Shown: one piece after another, positions 15,061 to 22,892 of the stretch
Position numbering within the stretch: position 1 is the first letter of the stretch
How the letters are laid out: each line of letters starts with the position of its first letter
Source: Synergistaceae bacterium
GTDB lineage: Bacteria > Synergistota > Synergistia > Synergistales > Synergistaceae
Direction: 5' to 3'
Assembly: GCA_031263445.1 (NCBI GenBank)
Contig: JAISFV010000033.1
Location: 1-41,453 of the forward strand
Length of the DNA: 41,453 nucleotides
Translations under genes and position numbers: made by a program
Notes under the pieces: generated by a model
The model's input: only the letters and a program-made list of their open reading frames with translations
What the model was told of the DNA's origin: nothing
The model's database searches: none

Positions 15061-16452
15061 ATGGATGCGCACAAAAAAATACTGAGGACCTTGGACAAAG
15101 CGCGCACAGCTCCGCGTGTGACCGAAAAGGAATGGGATCAGATCATAGTTCCCAATACAGCCGCAGAGGTCGTCAAGGCGCACGGCCTGACAAAAACCTG
15201 TGATCCAGTCAACCCTGTCAACACCGACCTCGAATTGGCTGACAAGTTCTTCAAGGCGGGCTGGGATCTGGCGCTGCGTCTCGGCTTCTTCTGCCCGGAC
15301 ACGGAGAGCGTCGTAAAGGTCGACGAGGAGGAGCTTCACAGGGAATTCTGCAAAGCCCCTGCTTCATTCACGGTCGGGAAGAATAACGAAGTCGTTACGG
15401 TGAGCGCGCGCAAGCCGTCCGACGGCAAGCCCCCCGTATACGTCGCGCCCCTCTCGATCCAGATGGACGAGGAGCTTTATGTCCCGCTGGCTGAGGGGAT
15501 AGTGAGCAGCCGCCTCGTCGACATGCAGGAAGGGCCGTCCATCGATACCGTGATGGGCAGGCCGCTTTTGGCCGACACGCCTTACGAGACCTTCGCGGGG
15601 ATCTACGAGTACCATCTTCGCAAGGAGGCCCAGTGGCGGGCAGGCCGCGTAGGCATGGCAAGTGCCCTCGTATCCAGCAGCAGCACCCACTTCGGTTTCC
15701 TGGGCGCCTTCCATCTCTACGAGCAGCCACAGATAGCGCTTTGCCTGAACCCTGCTTCGTTGAAGGTGAACTATACCACCCTGCACAAATGTTTCGTCGC
15801 CAACGAGCTGAACGCCTTCATCCGCAGCGAGTCTCCGACCATGATCGGCGGCTATACCGGCGGCCCTGAGGCCACGGCGATCTGCTCCATCGCCACTGAC
15901 ATCCTCCAGTTCCCCATAACCGGGGCGCATCTGCCGGGTTCGCCCTCATACGATATCCGTTACGCCGGCAACTGCGGCCGCCACGGCATATGGACCCAGT
16001 CCATAGCGACTCAGGCCGTTACCCGCAACAGCAACATCCTGCAAATGAAGACGATCAACCAAGTGGCCGGCCCGTTTACCAAAATGTTCTTCCTGGAGAC
16101 CATATCGGGCATGACGGCGGCGTCGGCGTCCGGCCAGACGTTCACCATCAGCCCCCGCTCGGCCGGCGGTTCCGTGAAGAACCACCTGACCCCGTTGGAG
16201 TGCTGGTACAACGCAGCGGTATTCAAGGGCGCGGCCGGCATCAGCCTGGCCAAGGCTAACGAGATAGTGAAGGAGGTCATCCCGCAGTTCGAGGACGATC
16301 TGTACAACCCGCCCAAGGGGCGCAGTTTCCAGGATCTTTACGACATCAAGACACTCACCCCCTGTGAGGAGTACGTAAAATTCTACCTGGAGATGCGCGA
16401 GTACGCCAAAAGCCTCGGCATCACGATGCCTGGCGACGGGGTACTCTGCTGA
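15061..16452 (+). CDS. MtmB-family corrinoid methyltransferase lacking pyrrolysine
   Basis: 463 residues, about the length of archaeal monomethylamine methyltransferase MtmB (458), to which it aligns end to end from memory. Matches include FFKAGWDLALRLGFFCPDT against the MtmB FKAGFEMLLECGIYCTDT, PTMIGGYTGGPEAT against PIFGGYAGGIEET, and the tail KGRSFQDLYDIKTLTPCEEY against KTFQECYDVKTVTPTEEY. In MtmB the catalytic pyrrolysine is residue 202, after AGRPGMGV. Here AGRVGMAS (194-201) is followed by Ala202, codon GCC, and the gene has no internal TAG. It therefore cannot use the Pyl imine chemistry and likely has another methylated substrate. ATG with GGGAGG upstream. The corrinoid protein lies just before and a purine-type permease just after. 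The often-used label 'trimethylamine methyltransferase' (MttB) fits less well. Confidence 0.82.
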   Translation: MDAHKKILRTLDKARTAPRVTEKEWDQIIVPNTAAEVVKAHGLTKTCDPVNPVNTDLELADKFFKAGWDLALRLGFFCPDTESVVKVDEEELHREFCKAPASFTVGKNNEVVTVSARKPSDGKPPVYVAPLSIQMDEELYVPLAEGIVSSRLVDMQEGPSIDTVMGRPLLADTPYETFAGIYEYHLRKEAQWRAGRVGMASALVSSSSTHFGFLGAFHLYEQPQIALCLNPASLKVNYTTLHKCFVANELNAFIRSESPTMIGGYTGGPEATAICSIATDILQFPITGAHLPGSPSYDIRYAGNCGRHGIWTQSIATQAVTRNSNILQMKTINQVAGPFTKMFFLETISGMTAASASGQTFTISPRSAGGSVKNHLTPLECWYNAAVFKGAAGISLAKANEIVKEVIPQFEDDLYNPPKGRSFQDLYDIKTLTPCEEYVKFYLEMREYAKSLGITMPGDGVLC

Positions 16453-16478
16453 GGGCTGCCAGCGCCCATTGAACGGCG

Positions 16479-16550
16479 AGAGGAGATTGCCTGGCCTACG
16501 AGAGACGAGGGCGCGATCTCCTCTGCGCTTGTACAGCGAGAGTGTTTTTT
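16479..16550 (+). promoter_or_regulatory. Stem-loops and T-run between methyltransferase and permease
   Basis: A 12-bp stem with one G-T pair (AGAGGAGATTGC at 16479-16490 with GCGATCTCCTCT at 16513-16524) is followed by a smaller overlapping stem (CGCT-tgtac-AGCG near 16526-16538) and then T6 at 16545-16550. The two stems are mutually exclusive in part. It could be a partial terminator or attenuator that lowers permease expression relative to the methyltransferase. Confidence 0.4.
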
Positions 16551-16570
16551 GTTGAAGAGGAGGAAGAGTT

Positions 16571-17938
16571 ATGGAAGAGAATAAAACCAGCGGAGCGAAA
16601 AAAGATCTCATATACCAGCTCGATGGGATCCCGCCCATCCCTGTCGCCGTGCCGCTCGGGCTGCAACACATCCTCGCCATGTTTACGTCGAACCTGGCCC
16701 CATGTCTCATACTCGCTGGGATCGTGGGGCTTGACGGCCCTGACCGCATAATAATGGTGCAGTGCGCTATGTTCGTTTCCGGGATCACGACGTTTTTCCA
16801 GCTCTACCCGATACCCCTGTTCGGCAAGAAAAGCGGCCTGCCCAGGATTGGAGCGGAGCTTCCCATAGTCATGGGCACATCCTTCGCGTTCGTGCCGACG
16901 TCGATCACCGTCGCCAAGATGTACGGGCTGCCCGGCGTGCTCGGAGGCGCGCTGGTCGGCAGCTTAGTAGAGATTGCAATGAGCTTTTTCATAAAGCCGC
17001 TCAAAAAGTATTTCCCGCCGCTAGTGATAGGCGCCGTCTCCATCGCGTTCGGGGTGAGCCTGCTCAAGGCTGGCACCAATTACTTCCTGGGCGGGGTCGG
17101 GAAACCCGACTTCGGCTCAGTCGAGAACATATCGCTGGGGCTGTCGGTGTTCGCCACCGTGGTGATCTGCCAGCGTTTCGGAAAAGGGATATTCAAGGTA
17201 TCCGCCATTCTCATGGGGATCATAGTGGGGTACGTCGTGGCGTTTTTCATGGGAAAGCTCAACTTCGCGCTGCTGTCGTCGGCCAACTGGTTCAGCGTCC
17301 CGATCCCATTCCGCTTCAGCTATGAGTTCCACCTCGACGCCATTTTGATGTTCTCGGCGCTCTACATAGTCTCCGGGCTTGAAACCATAGGCAACACGTC
17401 TGGGATAACCGTCGCCGTCTTTGACAGGGACGCGACCACCAAGGAGATGTCAGGCGCGGTCTTGGCCGACTCGCTCGGCTCCATGATAGCCACGGTGTTC
17501 AACACCCTGCCGAACACCGCTTTCGGGCAGAATGCCGGCCTCGTCGCAATGACCAAGGTCATAAACAAGTTTTGCATTGCCACCGGCGCGACAGTGCTGG
17601 TCGTCGCGGGTTTCATCCCCAAGATCGGGGCGATATTCTCACTGATGCCCGACAGCGTGTTAGGAGGAGCGGTCCTCAGCGTGTTCGCCATGATCACTGT
17701 GAACGGCATAAAGCTGGTGACGAAATCCGGGTTCAGCCAGCGCAACGTGACAACCCTGTCCACCATCTTAGCCATAGGCATGGGGCTTGCCGGGATGCCT
17801 GAGGGAACGTACAAGGAAATGCCGGTGGCCATCCAGTATCTTTTCAAGGATTCGGTGGCGGCGACCTGCATAATCGGAATAATCATAAATGCCATTTTCC
17901 CTGCGGACAAGGTGGAAGAGGCTGTAATAGAGGTATGA
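16571..17938 (+). CDS. NCS2-family nucleobase (xanthine/uracil-type) permease
   Basis: 455-residue integral membrane transporter with about 12-14 hydrophobic segments beginning at ~residue 24 (PVAVPLGLQHILAMF, the usual family opening). The NAT signature is QNAGLVAMTK (~residue 320), preceded by NTLPNTAFG; members with this pattern carry xanthine, uric acid or uracil by proton symport. It has an ATG start with an AGAGGAGGAAG site. It lies 118 bp after the MtmB-like gene and just before the homocysteine methyltransferase, so the imported compound may be the methyltransferase substrate. Its C-terminus is closely similar to the permease relic at 12519-12686. Family assignment is firm; specificity is inferred. 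Confidence 0.9.
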   Translation: MEENKTSGAKKDLIYQLDGIPPIPVAVPLGLQHILAMFTSNLAPCLILAGIVGLDGPDRIIMVQCAMFVSGITTFFQLYPIPLFGKKSGLPRIGAELPIVMGTSFAFVPTSITVAKMYGLPGVLGGALVGSLVEIAMSFFIKPLKKYFPPLVIGAVSIAFGVSLLKAGTNYFLGGVGKPDFGSVENISLGLSVFATVVICQRFGKGIFKVSAILMGIIVGYVVAFFMGKLNFALLSSANWFSVPIPFRFSYEFHLDAILMFSALYIVSGLETIGNTSGITVAVFDRDATTKEMSGAVLADSLGSMIATVFNTLPNTAFGQNAGLVAMTKVINKFCIATGATVLVVAGFIPKIGAIFSLMPDSVLGGAVLSVFAMITVNGIKLVTKSGFSQRNVTTLSTILAIGMGLAGMPEGTYKEMPVAIQYLFKDSVAATCIIGIIINAIFPADKVEEAVIEV

Positions 17939-18003
17939 TCAGATTAATTTGAAATCAAGCGTCCAAAGTTAAAAGGATTTTTAAGGCAGTGTCTGTGCGC
18001 CCT

Positions 18004-18047
18004 GAGACGTGCCATTAGCGCCGGATTGAAATCAAATCGGTATCAGC
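18004..18047 (+). promoter_or_regulatory. Shared 44-nt element with tandem 11-bp repeats, copy 2
   Basis: Second copy of the element at 14300-14343 (32 of 44 positions equal), with 11-mers ATTGAAATCAA (18025-18035) and ATCGGTATCAG (18036-18046), ending 40 nt before the homocysteine methyltransferase start. The second half-site is less conserved than in copy 1. A partial single half-site (TTGAAATCAAG) also lies near 17949. Confidence 0.5.
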
Positions 18048-18087
18048 TCAATGTCAGCGGGAAACAGCGGTTTAAGGAGGTTCCGAA

Positions 18088-18990
18088 ATGGGCAATATAG
18101 TCAACGCGTTGAAGACAGGGAGGGTCATGGTCTCGGACGGGGCCTGGGGTACTTTTCTCTTCTCCAAGGGCATGAGCGCGGGGGAATGCCCGGACGCATG
18201 GTCAGTGGAGCGCTTCGACGACGTTGCGGGCATAGCGCGAAGCTACTCCGAAGCAGGGGCGGACATGGTTGAGACAAACAGCTTCGGGGCCAGCAGGTTC
18301 AAGCTCGCGCACTATGGCCTGGAGGACAGGGTGTCCGAGATCAACGAGGCGGCGGCCAGGGCCTCCAGAAAAGGCGCAGGGGACAAATATGTCATAGCGT
18401 CGATAGGCCCCACCGGAAAGATGCTGGTCATGTCGAAGGACGTGACGAAAGAGGATTTTTACGACGCGTTCAAGGAACAGGCGATAGCTCTGGAAAAGGG
18501 CGGTGCCGACGCAGTGTGCATCGAGACCATGAATGACATCGACGAGGCCGTCTGCGCGATCAGGGCGGCCAAAGAGAACACGGAACTTGAGATAATCTCG
18601 ACGTTCACGTTCGACAGGAATTCGAGGGGGGAATTCTGGACCATGATGGGCCTTCCCCCCGCCAAGGCGGCACGGGAATCGCTCGCCGCAGGAGCGGACA
18701 TAGTGGGGACGAACTGCGGCAACGGCATGGAGAGAATGATAGAGATCGTGCGCGAGATGAAGGAAGCCTGTCCCGATGCCTTCATTCTGGTACACGCTAA
18801 CGCGGGTCTTCCCGAAAACATCGACGGCGTGGACGTGTTCCCGGAGACGCCGGAGATGATGGCTGCCTACGTCCCGGAACTCATCGGTGCAGGCGCAAAC
18901 ATCATCGGGGGGTGTTGCGGGACGACACCGGCGCACATAGCCGCCATCAAAAGGGCAGTCGAGGTACACAGCGACGGGATTGCCTGGTGA
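18088..18990 (+). CDS. Homocysteine S-methyltransferase-family protein (methyl acceptor side)
   Basis: 300-residue TIM-barrel of the homocysteine S-methyltransferase family (MetH N-terminal/BHMT type). It opens with the typical SDGAWGTFLFSKGM and SYSEAGADMVETNSFGAS. The three zinc-binding cysteines are present: one in GTNCGNG (~residue 210) and two in IIGGCCGTTPAH (~275). It most likely moves the methyl from the methylated corrinoid protein (14362) to homocysteine, giving methionine and taking the place of the MtbA-type coenzyme M transferases of methanogens. The shared upstream element with the corrinoid gene supports joint use. AAGGAGG precedes the ATG. Direct use of a betaine-like donor, as in BHMT, is the alternative. 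Confidence 0.88.
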   Translation: MGNIVNALKTGRVMVSDGAWGTFLFSKGMSAGECPDAWSVERFDDVAGIARSYSEAGADMVETNSFGASRFKLAHYGLEDRVSEINEAAARASRKGAGDKYVIASIGPTGKMLVMSKDVTKEDFYDAFKEQAIALEKGGADAVCIETMNDIDEAVCAIRAAKENTELEIISTFTFDRNSRGEFWTMMGLPPAKAARESLAAGADIVGTNCGNGMERMIEIVREMKEACPDAFILVHANAGLPENIDGVDVFPETPEMMAAYVPELIGAGANIIGGCCGTTPAHIAAIKRAVEVHSDGIAW

Positions 18991-19061
18991 TTGCAAGACG
19001 CAGTGCCTGGGCGTGGCTGTAAGGCGTTCGGCGTGAATATCTCGGCGCGCGGGCATAGCAG

Positions 19062-19667
19062 ATGGCCGGGATCGTAAAAGGCACGGCTTGCGCCGTCCTG
19101 ATGGCCTCGGGGTTTTCCATGCGCTTTGGAAAAGACGACAAGCTGCTCTGCCCATTTCGTGGAAAGCCTATCGCGTCGTACACGTTGGAGCTCGCGTGCG
19201 GGATGGAGGAGTTTTCAGAGATAATCCTGGTGGCAAGTGACGATAAAGTGGCGGCCCTCTCCTCAGGGACGCGGGCGCGCGTCGTCCGCAACGGCGCGCC
19301 CCACCGCGGCGTGTGCGAGAGCATAAGGCTGGGTGTCACGGCGTCCGAGGCGGAATATTTCTGCTTCTTCCCGTGTGACCAGCCGCTGATGAGGGCATAC
19401 GTCCCCCGCGCGCTGCTTGCGCATGTCGCTCCAGGCGCGATAGCCGAGCCTGTGTGCGGCGGCATAGCGAGATCCCCGTCCGTTTTTTCCGGTTCGTTCA
19501 GGGACGAGCTGGCCTCGATCCCTGACGGGGAGGGCGGCTCATATGTGAAGAAGCGCCACGCGGACGCCGTCGTTTCGGTATATTTTGACGACGAGCCGGT
19601 CTTCGCTGATATAGACACGGTGAATGAATTGAACCGCATAGAGGGGGTGCTGCCTTGTACACCATGA
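19062..19667 (+). CDS. MocA/YgfJ-like molybdopterin nucleotidyltransferase
   Basis: 201-residue MobA-like NTP-transferase. The signature is LMASGFSMRFGKDDKLL (~residues 11-27), followed by PFRGKPIASYTLE, and FFPCDQPLM (~106) is the metal-binding Asp region. Such proteins add CMP to molybdopterin to make the dinucleotide cofactor of xanthine-dehydrogenase-type enzymes; the E. coli counterparts in this cluster are ygfJ/mocA. It overlaps the start of the Se-dependent xanthine dehydrogenase gene, so the two are translationally coupled and the protein probably serves that enzyme. The ribosome site is weak, and the 71 bp upstream show no other gene. Confidence 0.88.
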   Translation: MAGIVKGTACAVLMASGFSMRFGKDDKLLCPFRGKPIASYTLELACGMEEFSEIILVASDDKVAALSSGTRARVVRNGAPHRGVCESIRLGVTASEAEYFCFFPCDQPLMRAYVPRALLAHVAPGAIAEPVCGGIARSPSVFSGSFRDELASIPDGEGGSYVKKRHADAVVSVYFDDEPVFADIDTVNELNRIEGVLPCTP

Positions 19668-22228
19668 CCGTAAACGGCAGAGCCGTTACCAGCGAGGGCA
19701 ATATGAAGCTGATCGATTTTTTGAGGGACGCCTTGAGGCTGACCGGCACCAAGAACGGCTGCGGGAGCGGAGCGTGCGGAGCTTGTACGGTCATTGTCGA
19801 CGGGCGCGCGTCGCGCGCGTGCATCCTTCGTCTCGACAAGCTCGACGGGAAAAAGATCGTGACGATAGAGGGCCTGAGCGAGCGGGAGCGGGAGGTGTAC
19901 GCATGGGCCTTCGCCGAGGCGGGCGCGGTACAGTGCGGCTACTGCATACCTGGCATGGTCATGAGCGCGAAGTGTCTGCTGGACGGCGAGCCGGATCCGT
20001 CGGACGGCGAGATCAGGCGAGCCATTCGCGCCAACGTCTGCCGTTGCACGGGCTACGTGAAGATAATAGATGCCATACGCCTCGCCGCTGGTTTATTCAA
20101 AAACGGGCAGCCCGCGCCTCGGCGCAGCTTCAGCGGTGTGCTGGGCGAGGACTTCCATCGCGTGGACGCGGCGCAGAAGACGCTGGGCAGCGGCGTATAC
20201 GTGGATGACATAGACGTGCCGGGCATGTTGCATGCGTCCGCGCTCAGGACGCCGCACCCGCGCGCGCGCGTCCTGAGCGTGGATGCCTCGGAAGCGCTGA
20301 GACATCCAGACTGCGAGGCCGTTTTCACGGCGGCGGACGTGCCAGGGAACAACAAAATCGGACACCTGGCCTTCATCTCCGACTGGGACGTGATGATACG
20401 CGAGGGAGACGTCACGAGGTACGTCGGCGACTCCGTGGCGCTCGTGGTCTCGCGGAGGAAGGAGAGCCTGGGCGAGATAAAGTCACTGGTGAAAGCGGAC
20501 TACGAGGTGCTGCCCCCACTGACCTCGCCGGCGGAGGCTCTGGCGCCAGACGCGCCCAAGATCCACGAGCGCGGCAACATACTCTCTCACGAGCATCTGG
20601 CGCGGGGAGACGCCGACCTGGAGCTCAAGAACTCCGCGCACGTCGTGAGCGTCCACTACTCCGTGCCGTTCACCGAGCACGCTTTCATGGAGCCTGAGTG
20701 CGCAATCGCCATGCCGGAGGGAGACGACGGCCTCCTCCTGTGGACGGCGGGCCAGAGCATTTACGACGAGCAGCGCGAGTGTGCCAGGATGCTCGGGGTC
20801 GAGCCAGAAAAAGTCCACGTTCAGGGCAAGCTCGTGGGCGGCGGCTTCGGCGGCAAGGAGGACATGAGCGTCCAGCATCACGCCGCGCTCGCCGCGTGGC
20901 TTCTGAAAAAGCCGGTCAAGGTCCTGCTCACGAGGGAAGAGAGCATAAGGATACACCCGAAACGCCACGCTATGGAGATGGATTTTGCGACCGGGTGCGA
21001 CGAGAACGGTATCCTCACCGCGCTGAAGGCCGTGATCGTGTCGGACACGGGCGCTTACGCCAGCCTCGGGGGGCCGGTGCTTCAGCGCGCCTGTACCCAC
21101 GCGGCCGGGCCGTACAACTATCAGAATATCGACATCGACGGGACGGCGGTATACACGAACAACCCGCCGGGCGGTGCGTTCAGGGGGTTCGGCGTGAGCC
21201 AGAGCGCGTTCGCTGTCGAGAGCAACCTTAACCTGCTGGCCCGGGAGGTCGGCATATCGCCGTGGGAGATAAGGTATCGTAACGCCGTCTGCCCAGGCGA
21301 CGTGCTACCCAACGGGCAGATCGCCGACGACAGCACGGCAGTCCGCGAGTGCCTGGAAAACGTCAGGGAAGCCTATGAGAGCGCGAAGACGGCCGGCATC
21401 TCGTCGTTCTTCAAGAACAGCGGGGTGGGTGTCGGTCTGCCCGACACGAGCAGGTGCATAATCTCCGTCGAGGACGGCAAGGCACACGTGCGGACGAGCG
21501 CCGCCTGCATCGGCCAAGGCCTGGCGACCGTGACGACTCAGATGGTCTGCGAGGTCGCCGGCGTCTCCCCCGAGGACGTCATCGCGGAGCCGCCGGACAC
21601 GCGGCGGACGCCAAACGCCGGGACGACCACGGCGAGCCGCCAGACCACATTCACCGGCGAGAGCACGCGGAGGGTTGCCGTGATGCTGAGGGATGAGCTG
21701 GCCCTCGCCGGAAGCCTCCGAGCGCTGGAGGGCAGGGAGTTCTACGCGGAGTACCTAGGCGAGACCGACCCGATGGGCAGCGACAAGGAGTTCCCGAAGA
21801 GCCACATCGCCTACGGATACGCCGCGGCTGTCGTAGAGCTGGACGACGACGGCAAGGTGTCACGCGTCACGGCCGCATATGACCTCGGCACCGTGGTAAA
21901 CCCCAAAGCCGCTGAGGGGCAGATAGAGGGCGGCATAGCCATGGGCCTGGGCTACGCGCTGACCGAGGATTACCCGCTCGATGGCTGTGTGCCGCTTGCG
22001 AAGTACGGTACGCTGGGGCTTTTGCGCTCGACGGATGTACCGCCGATAGACATACGCTTCCTGCACGGCCCTGGATCTCTCGACGTGGCGTGCGGCGCAA
22101 AGGGAGTGGGGGAACTGGCGACGATCCCGACCGCGCCCGCCGTTGCAGGCGCGTACTTCGCGCGCGACGGGAAGCTGAGGACACGTCTGCCGATGGAGGA
22201 CACGTTCTACAGGAAGAAAAAGGGGTAA
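19655..22228 (+). CDS. Selenium-dependent xanthine dehydrogenase (fused Fe-S and molybdenum subunits)
   Basis: 857-residue fusion of a [2Fe-2S] subunit and the molybdopterin subunit. Residues ~1-150 hold the two clusters: CGSGACGACTV (~36-46), the following Cys, CGYCIPGMVMS (~95) and CRCTGYVK (~130). From ~165 follows the Mo hydroxylase domain with GGGFGGKEDMS (~397), RGFGVSQSAF (~510) and the catalytic Glu in GVGELATIP (~818). The family (Se_dep_XDH) is known for a labile selenium ligand at Mo and occurs with yqeB, selD and mocA, as here. I kept the TTG start because GAGGGGG lies 7 nt before it and the product then begins MYTMTVNG, typical of relatives; ATG 19664 is the alternative. It overlaps the MocA-like gene. 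Confidence 0.9.
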   Translation: MYTMTVNGRAVTSEGNMKLIDFLRDALRLTGTKNGCGSGACGACTVIVDGRASRACILRLDKLDGKKIVTIEGLSEREREVYAWAFAEAGAVQCGYCIPGMVMSAKCLLDGEPDPSDGEIRRAIRANVCRCTGYVKIIDAIRLAAGLFKNGQPAPRRSFSGVLGEDFHRVDAAQKTLGSGVYVDDIDVPGMLHASALRTPHPRARVLSVDASEALRHPDCEAVFTAADVPGNNKIGHLAFISDWDVMIREGDVTRYVGDSVALVVSRRKESLGEIKSLVKADYEVLPPLTSPAEALAPDAPKIHERGNILSHEHLARGDADLELKNSAHVVSVHYSVPFTEHAFMEPECAIAMPEGDDGLLLWTAGQSIYDEQRECARMLGVEPEKVHVQGKLVGGGFGGKEDMSVQHHAALAAWLLKKPVKVLLTREESIRIHPKRHAMEMDFATGCDENGILTALKAVIVSDTGAYASLGGPVLQRACTHAAGPYNYQNIDIDGTAVYTNNPPGGAFRGFGVSQSAFAVESNLNLLAREVGISPWEIRYRNAVCPGDVLPNGQIADDSTAVRECLENVREAYESAKTAGISSFFKNSGVGVGLPDTSRCIISVEDGKAHVRTSAACIGQGLATVTTQMVCEVAGVSPEDVIAEPPDTRRTPNAGTTTASRQTTFTGESTRRVAVMLRDELALAGSLRALEGREFYAEYLGETDPMGSDKEFPKSHIAYGYAAAVVELDDDGKVSRVTAAYDLGTVVNPKAAEGQIEGGIAMGLGYALTEDYPLDGCVPLAKYGTLGLLRSTDVPPIDIRFLHGPGSLDVACGAKGVGELATIPTAPAVAGAYFARDGKLRTRLPMEDTFYRKKKG

Positions 22229-22265
22229 GCGCCAGGCGCTCCGCCTCAAGGCGGGAACGAGACGA

Positions 22266-22340
22266 AACCCAGGGCCTCGCTTCGTCGTTTGCGGGCTGCC
22301 GGTCCGGGTCTGCGGCGGAAATTGGCTTGCTGCCGCAGCG
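22266..22340. repeat. 75-bp direct repeat flanking the toxin-antitoxin module, left copy
   Basis: Identical to 23284-23358 at 72 of 75 positions with no gaps, same orientation, about 1.02 kb apart. The right end folds as TGCGGC...GCCGCA. The repeat matches no coding sequence I recognise. The eight bases CAAGGCGG before it are also shared, but an 11-nt insertion separates them here. Confidence 0.85.
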
Positions 22341-22384
22341 TTCGCTCGAAAAAACTTCGCGTCTTGAGTAAATTTGACAGCCAT

Positions 22385-22443
22385 TTTTCTGTCGTCAATG
22401 CGATTTTAACCTGCCCCTGCCTCAGTCCAGTCTATCCAGCCGC
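22385..22443 (-). pseudogene. Relic of the coiled-coil gene found intact at 23368-23883
   Basis: Read on the minus strand, this stretch resembles codons for RLDKLEQGQVKIELTIEN of the intact gene. CGGCTGGATAGACTGG, GGGGCAGGTTAAAATCGC and ATTGACGACAGAAAA differ at only scattered bases, but an indel breaks the frame (RLDRLD then stop). Both copies lie downstream of the same 75-bp repeat, so a repeat-plus-gene unit was duplicated and this copy decayed. Confidence 0.6.
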
Positions 22444-22477
22444 CTAAAATACCGCGTTGCAGTGCTGTGGAAAGTGC

Positions 22478-22505
22478 TTGACTCTTGATAATAAATATGT
22501 TATCA
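22478..22505 (+). promoter_or_regulatory. Promoter/operator of the toxin-antitoxin pair
   Basis: TTGACT (22478-22483) could act as a -35 with TATCAC (22501-22506) as a poor -10. Overlapping it is a perfect inverted repeat TGATAA-taaatatg-TTATCA (22486-22491 / 22500-22505), placed 25 bp before the toxin start. This is the usual setting for autorepression by a Xre antitoxin. Confidence 0.45.
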
Positions 22506-22530
22506 CAGGCATGTCGTATAGGAGGATCAA

Positions 22531-22887
22531 ATGTATGAAGTAAAATTTTATTGTGACAAAAATGGAAAATCAGAGATCGTCGAATATCTCGACAGCATGA
22601 AGGCAAAAGGCGAAACGAGCAAGACTGAACGAATTAACCGCGATAAAATCCTTGCTTATATCGGGGCTTTGGAGAAATATGGGACACGCATCGGCCAACC
22701 GATTGTAAGGCATATCGATGGCAGCCTATGGGAGCTTCGCCCGCTTGCGAACCGTATATTTTTCTTTTACTGGAGGGAAAATAAATTTGTTTTGTTGCAT
22801 CACTTCATCAAGAAGACGCAGAAAACGCCACCCCGCGAAATCGGACGAGCGCGGGCGAAAATGAAAGATTTTTTAGAGAGGCACTGA
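22531..22887 (+). CDS. HigB/Gp49-like (RelE-fold) toxin
   Basis: 118 residues of the phage-derived Gp49-like/HigB family. The conserved layout is LWELRPLANRIFFFYW (~residues 70-85), then FVLLHHFIKKTQKTPPREIGRAR (~88-110), the basic KKTQKTP loop being the family hallmark of ribosome-dependent mRNA interferases. It starts at an ATG after AGGAGG and is 5 bp ahead of its antitoxin, in toxin-first order as in HigBA. Codon and base usage are more AT-rich than the neighbouring metabolic genes, consistent with recent acquisition. Toxicity is inferred from family membership. Confidence 0.88.
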   Translation: MYEVKFYCDKNGKSEIVEYLDSMKAKGETSKTERINRDKILAYIGALEKYGTRIGQPIVRHIDGSLWELRPLANRIFFFYWRENKFVLLHHFIKKTQKTPPREIGRARAKMKDFLERH

Positions 22888-22892
22888 GGGCG

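Larger units (their letters stand above)
22229..22530. other. 302-bp intergenic region: repeat copy, gene relic and toxin-antitoxin promoter
   Basis: Between the Se-dependent xanthine dehydrogenase and the toxin gene this stretch holds, in order, a CCGCCT-ca-AGGCGG mini-hairpin, a 75-bp repeat copy, a relic of the coiled-coil gene on the opposite strand, and the AT-rich promoter/operator of the toxin-antitoxin pair. No intact gene is seen. Confidence 0.6.

Noticed and set aside
15061-16452. Annotation as trimethylamine methyltransferase (MttB)
   Set aside because: Length, the AGRxGM region and the C-terminal segment fit MtmB better than MttB, and there is no amber codon for pyrrolysine.
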